In this document: one piece after another, positions 61,001-64,000 of the stretch
Numbering within the stretch: the first letter of the stretch is position 1
Layout: every line of letters begins with the position of its first letter
Assembly: GCA_024639165.1 (NCBI GenBank)
Contig: JAHEIX010000003.1
Location: forward strand, 248,001-312,000
DNA from: UBA7446 sp024639165
GTDB lineage: Bacteria > Bacteroidota > Bacteroidia > Flavobacteriales > Flavobacteriaceae
Reading direction: 5' to 3'
DNA length: 64,000 nucleotides
The notes under the pieces: model-generated
Seen by the model: the letters and a program-made list of their open reading frames with translations, nothing else
Database searches by the model: none
What the model was told of the DNA's origin: nothing
Made by a program: the position numbers and the translations under genes

Positions 61001-62714
61001 AAAATTACGAATTTACCACACTAAGGCCTTTCGTTTTATTTTACAATTATGTATCCTGATTTTGATTTCTGTGTTGTCAAATCAAGAGGTTTACGCTCAA
61101 AATAAATCAAGTGAACGTCCAAATATTATTTTTATTCTCACCGATGATCATCGGTACGATTTGTTGGGTTGTACTGGAAATACAATCATCCAAACGCCGC
61201 ATTTAGATAAGCTGGCAGCAGATGGGATACTATTTACAAACGCGCATGTAACAAGTGCTATTTGTACACCGAGCAGGGCATCCATGTTTTTAAGCCAATT
61301 TGAACGTAAACACGGAGTTAATTTTAATTCAGGGACAAGTGTGTCAGCGGATGCTTGGAATAATTCATATCCTGTTGTATTGCGAAAGAATGGCTATTAC
61401 ACAGGCTACATTGGAAAAAATCACGTTCCCATTGGGGTGGGCGGCTATAAATCGGGGCTTATGGAAGCTTCGTTTGACTATTGGTATGCGGGCCACGGGC
61501 ATCTTATGTTTTACCCCAAGGAACGACACGAGATTTTTAATGGTGCTGTAAACGATACGCAAGTTGAGATTTTAGGTGAGGGAGTAACAGACTTTTTAAC
61601 TAACGAACACAAGCTTCAAGGCGCAAAGCACTTTTTATCAGGCATTCCAAAGGACAAGCCCTTTTGTATGAGCATCAATTTTAACTTGCCCCACGGCGCA
61701 AGTACCAGTACAATGAAGATGCGTCCGACCGATCTCGAAACCTATAAAAGTTTGTATAGAGACATAGAAATCCCCTTGCCTAAATACTATACAGAAAAAA
61801 AGGCAATCACTTCGCCAAAGCTCCCTGCAGCTGTATTGCATGCCGATGATCGACAAGATATCTATGATTTTGTGGACAACAAACAAGACTTACGCGAACG
61901 CATGATTCGGAATATGCAAGCAGTTACTGGGATAGATGCGCTTGTTGGTAATCTACGGCAAACACTAAAAGAACAAAATCTAGACAAGAACACCATCATT
62001 ATTTTTACTTCTGATCACGGTATTTTTTGGGGTGAAAGTGGCTTGGGAGGTAAAGCGCTGTGTTATGAAGTATGTACACGCGTGCCCATGATTATTTATG
62101 ATCCGAACGCCCCGAGAAAGAGTCGAGGAATAAAAAGTGCCCAGTTGGTGCAAACCATTGACATCGCGCCCACCATGCTTTCTTATGCCGCTACACCTAT
62201 ACCCACATCCTATCAGGGAAAGCCCCTGAACGACATGATTCATGGAAACGATATCCCTGTTCGTGAGGTTTTATTTACCGAGAACTTATGGTCGACTCAT
62301 TTTGGAAACCCACGTTGTGAGGCCGTGCAAGACAAAGAGTGGAAATACATACGGTATTATAAAAATGAAAACTTATCTGCTCAATATTTGATCGATACTG
62401 CCAAAAAATTCAAGGTCAACATGACAAGCATGCTCTATGCAAATCACGACCCACAAATAGCCGTATATCAATCTTTTATTGAAGGGCCACTCAACGGAGA
62501 GCCTGCAGTTTATGAAGAACTCTATCAGCTTACAAATGACAGTGACGAACAATACAATTTAGCCAATAGTCCAGCACATACAGACAAACTAAACGAGATG
62601 CGCGCGCTTTGGTATAAAACCTTAGTTGAAGCCAGAGGCACTGATGCAATGCAGGTAGTCCGATACACTATGGATAGCGAAGCAGAACGCGCCCAGTTAG
62701 TTAAACCAGAATAA
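60993..62714 (+). CDS. Type I (formylglycine) sulfatase
   Basis: A 573-residue secreted sulfatase. Signal FILQLCILILISVLSNQEVYA. The metal site is NIIFILTDDHRYDLLGCTG, the formylglycine motif CTPSRASMFLSQ, and the substrate/metal-side FTSDHGIFWGESGLGGK. It is of a different S1 subgroup from its neighbour (larger, with ENLWSTHFG and EYKYIRY-type C-terminal blocks). The formylglycine-maturing enzyme is not in the window. It overlaps the previous sulfatase by eight bases and the GH2 gene follows after ten. Confidence 0.93.
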   Translation: MNKKLRIYHTKAFRFILQLCILILISVLSNQEVYAQNKSSERPNIIFILTDDHRYDLLGCTGNTIIQTPHLDKLAADGILFTNAHVTSAICTPSRASMFLSQFERKHGVNFNSGTSVSADAWNNSYPVVLRKNGYYTGYIGKNHVPIGVGGYKSGLMEASFDYWYAGHGHLMFYPKERHEIFNGAVNDTQVEILGEGVTDFLTNEHKLQGAKHFLSGIPKDKPFCMSINFNLPHGASTSTMKMRPTDLETYKSLYRDIEIPLPKYYTEKKAITSPKLPAAVLHADDRQDIYDFVDNKQDLRERMIRNMQAVTGIDALVGNLRQTLKEQNLDKNTIIIFTSDHGIFWGESGLGGKALCYEVCTRVPMIIYDPNAPRKSRGIKSAQLVQTIDIAPTMLSYAATPIPTSYQGKPLNDMIHGNDIPVREVLFTENLWSTHFGNPRCEAVQDKEWKYIRYYKNENLSAQYLIDTAKKFKVNMTSMLYANHDPQIAVYQSFIEGPLNGEPAVYEELYQLTNDSDEQYNLANSPAHTDKLNEMRALWYKTLVEARGTDAMQVVRYTMDSEAERAQLVKPE

Positions 62715-62724
62715 GCATACCAAC

Positions 62725-64000
62725 ATGAAAATAACGATCAGACCACTGTATTTTTTTCTCATTATTTCACTAGCCTTGTTTCAATCGTGCAGTCAGCAGC
62801 TGACCACTGAACCAGTAAGCTTTAACGAGGGGTGGAGGTTTGCCAAAGGAGCTGTAGTTGGTGCATCCGAAATGGATTTTGACGATACTATGTGGCGCAA
62901 TATAACACTGCCTCACGACTGGGCCATTGAAGGGCCATTTGACAGCTCTTACAATGCACGAAGTGGTGGATTGCCTTTTCATGGAATTGGTTGGTACCGT
63001 AAAAAATTTGACATACCAAACTCCGTTAAGGGAAAACACGTGACGCTTCATTTTGATGGTGCCATGAATAACGCCAAAGTTTGGCTTAACGGAACTCTTG
63101 TTGGCGACCGTCCGTATGGATATATCGGTTTTTCGGTTGATTTAAGTCCGCATTTAAATTATGGAGGATCAAATGTGGTTGCGGTTCAATTGGCGCCAGA
63201 AGACTTTTCTTCGAGGTGGTATCCTGGAGCAGGTATTTATCGAAATACTTGGCTCGAGATAAACAATGAAGTTCATGTTCCCAAATGGGGTACGTTTATT
63301 ACTACCCCAAACATTACCGAAAACGAAGCATCAGTGCGTGTTCTTACAGAGGTTAAAAACATTGCTAATAGTGACAAAGAAGTTAGCTTACAGACTGTTA
63401 TTTACGATCCCAACAACAAAGAGGTGGGTAACACCAACAGTATAGTTCAAACCAAACAAAATACTACCGTGGAGGCAGTTCAAACCCTTAGCGTTGAAAC
63501 GCCCATGCTTTGGGATTTAGACAAACCAAACTTGTATAATGCCATGACGACAATTAAGTTTGGCGATACGGTTTTGGATACCTACAAAACGACTTTCGGA
63601 ATAAGAACCATAGCGTATGGTGCTGATTTTGGCTTTAAACTCAACGATAAAAAGACACGTTTTAAAGGGGTATGCTTGCATCATGATTTGGGTCCATTGG
63701 GAACAGCTGTAAACAAGCGCGCAACCGAACGCCAGCTTGAAATCATGCAAGAAATGGGTGTCAATGCCATTCGCACCAGCCATAACCCTCCATCACCAGA
63801 GCAAGTCCAACTTTGTGACCAAATGGGATTGATGATTCAGGTAGAAGCATTTGATGTTTGGCAAATGGCAAAAGTAAAAAACGATTACAGCAAGCATTTT
63901 GACAAATGGCATGAGCGAGATTTACGTGACATGATTCGCAGCTTTCGAAATAGTCCTTCTGTGGTTATGTGGAGTATAGGGAACGAGATATTGGAGCAAT
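62725..64000 (+). CDS. Glycoside hydrolase family 2 enzyme (beta-galactosidase type), 3' cut
   Basis: The first 425 residues of a GH2 protein; the gene runs past the window end, so no stop is seen. A lipoprotein signal (LIISLALFQSCSQ) precedes the sugar-binding domain (LPHDWAIEGPF, GGLPFHGIGWYRKKF, KVWLNGTLVGDRPYGYIGF), the immunoglobulin-like domain and the start of the barrel (RTSHNPPSPEQVQLCDQMG). The acid/base Glu is in WSIGNEI. The family includes beta-galactosidase, glucuronidase and mannosidase; this shape resembles the DUF4982-type beta-galactosidases of polysaccharide loci. Confidence 0.9.
   Translation, partial: MKITIRPLYFFLIISLALFQSCSQQLTTEPVSFNEGWRFAKGAVVGASEMDFDDTMWRNITLPHDWAIEGPFDSSYNARSGGLPFHGIGWYRKKFDIPNSVKGKHVTLHFDGAMNNAKVWLNGTLVGDRPYGYIGFSVDLSPHLNYGGSNVVAVQLAPEDFSSRWYPGAGIYRNTWLEINNEVHVPKWGTFITTPNITENEASVRVLTEVKNIANSDKEVSLQTVIYDPNNKEVGNTNSIVQTKQNTTVEAVQTLSVETPMLWDLDKPNLYNAMTTIKFGDTVLDTYKTTFGIRTIAYGADFGFKLNDKKTRFKGVCLHHDLGPLGTAVNKRATERQLEIMQEMGVNAIRTSHNPPSPEQVQLCDQMGLMIQVEAFDVWQMAKVKNDYSKHFDKWHERDLRDMIRSFRNSPSVVMWSIGNEILEQ

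Overview
The window is chromosomal DNA from a member of the Bacteroidetes, almost certainly a marine Flavobacteriaceae relative. The evidence is the TAnnTTTG-type -7 boxes, the frequent TTG and GTG starts, the flavobacterial gene content (fused E1 alpha-beta 2-oxoacid dehydrogenase, bacillithiol enzyme BshA beside a family 3 glycosidase, MutS2 without a Smr domain, Bacteroidetes-type LptD and TamB) and a sulfatase/fucosidase cluster typical of algal polysaccharide users. No species call is possible from sequence reading alone.

Layout. 1-1.8 kb: end of the histidine operon (hisA partial, hisF, hisIE). 2-5.4 kb: an M61-type peptidase lipoprotein, then a patch of decay: a truncated DUF2461 gene whose tail runs into a small membrane protein, and an HTH protein facing a ParE-like toxin broken by a nonsense codon. 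5.6-18.6 kb: metabolic and housekeeping genes (ald, 2OG oxygenase, SUI1, a frameshifted spondin-domain lipoprotein, ung, mutS2, a dicarboxylate/amino-acid symporter, aroC, a TlpA-like thioredoxin, an acyltransferase, a phosphohexomutase, an ACP phosphodiesterase). 18.6-29.8 kb: uvrA, a LOG protein, an M1-like protein with a degenerate active site and barrel-like C-terminus, the E1 fusion, holA, an HsdR-N domain protein and a glycosyltransferase.

29.9-31.9 kb is the most rearranged stretch. A secreted VGIGT-repeat protein runs out of frame into a fragment of an RHS core. The RHS fragment carries a ~23-base interspersed-repeat insertion and is then cut by a REP-associated tyrosine transposase (RAYT) element bounded by perfect 27-base inverted repeats. 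Further REP-like hairpins lie beyond it. 31.9-34.2 kb holds small membrane and secreted proteins (including a Kazal-type inhibitor) and a sterol desaturase-family protein. 34.3-35.9 kb encodes an acyl-CoA carboxylase beta subunit.

35.9-43.9 kb is a long minus-strand series: amidase, MlaD-like MCE protein, HdrC/HdrB-like Fe-S proteins around a HAD protein, a conserved unknown, a family 3 glycosidase and BshA. Divergent from it is lptD-ridA. A glycolytic minus-strand set (pfkA, gapA, a BadF-type kinase) and a giant TamB follow, then tsaD-rsmE, an AI-2E-type permease, a YbjQ protein with a 34-residue microprotein, and tRNA-Ser(GCU) and tRNA-Arg(UCU).

The tRNA-Arg gene is overlapped by the frameshifted C-terminal remnant of a serine recombinase. 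Just beyond begins a carbohydrate cluster (GH29 fucosidase, two sulfatases, a GH2 enzyme cut by the window end). This is best read as a tRNA-anchored genomic island for degrading a sulfated polysaccharide. I did not find a clearly new multi-gene system. The best leads are the RAYT/REP/RHS nest, the tRNA-Arg island edge and the broken toxin pair.
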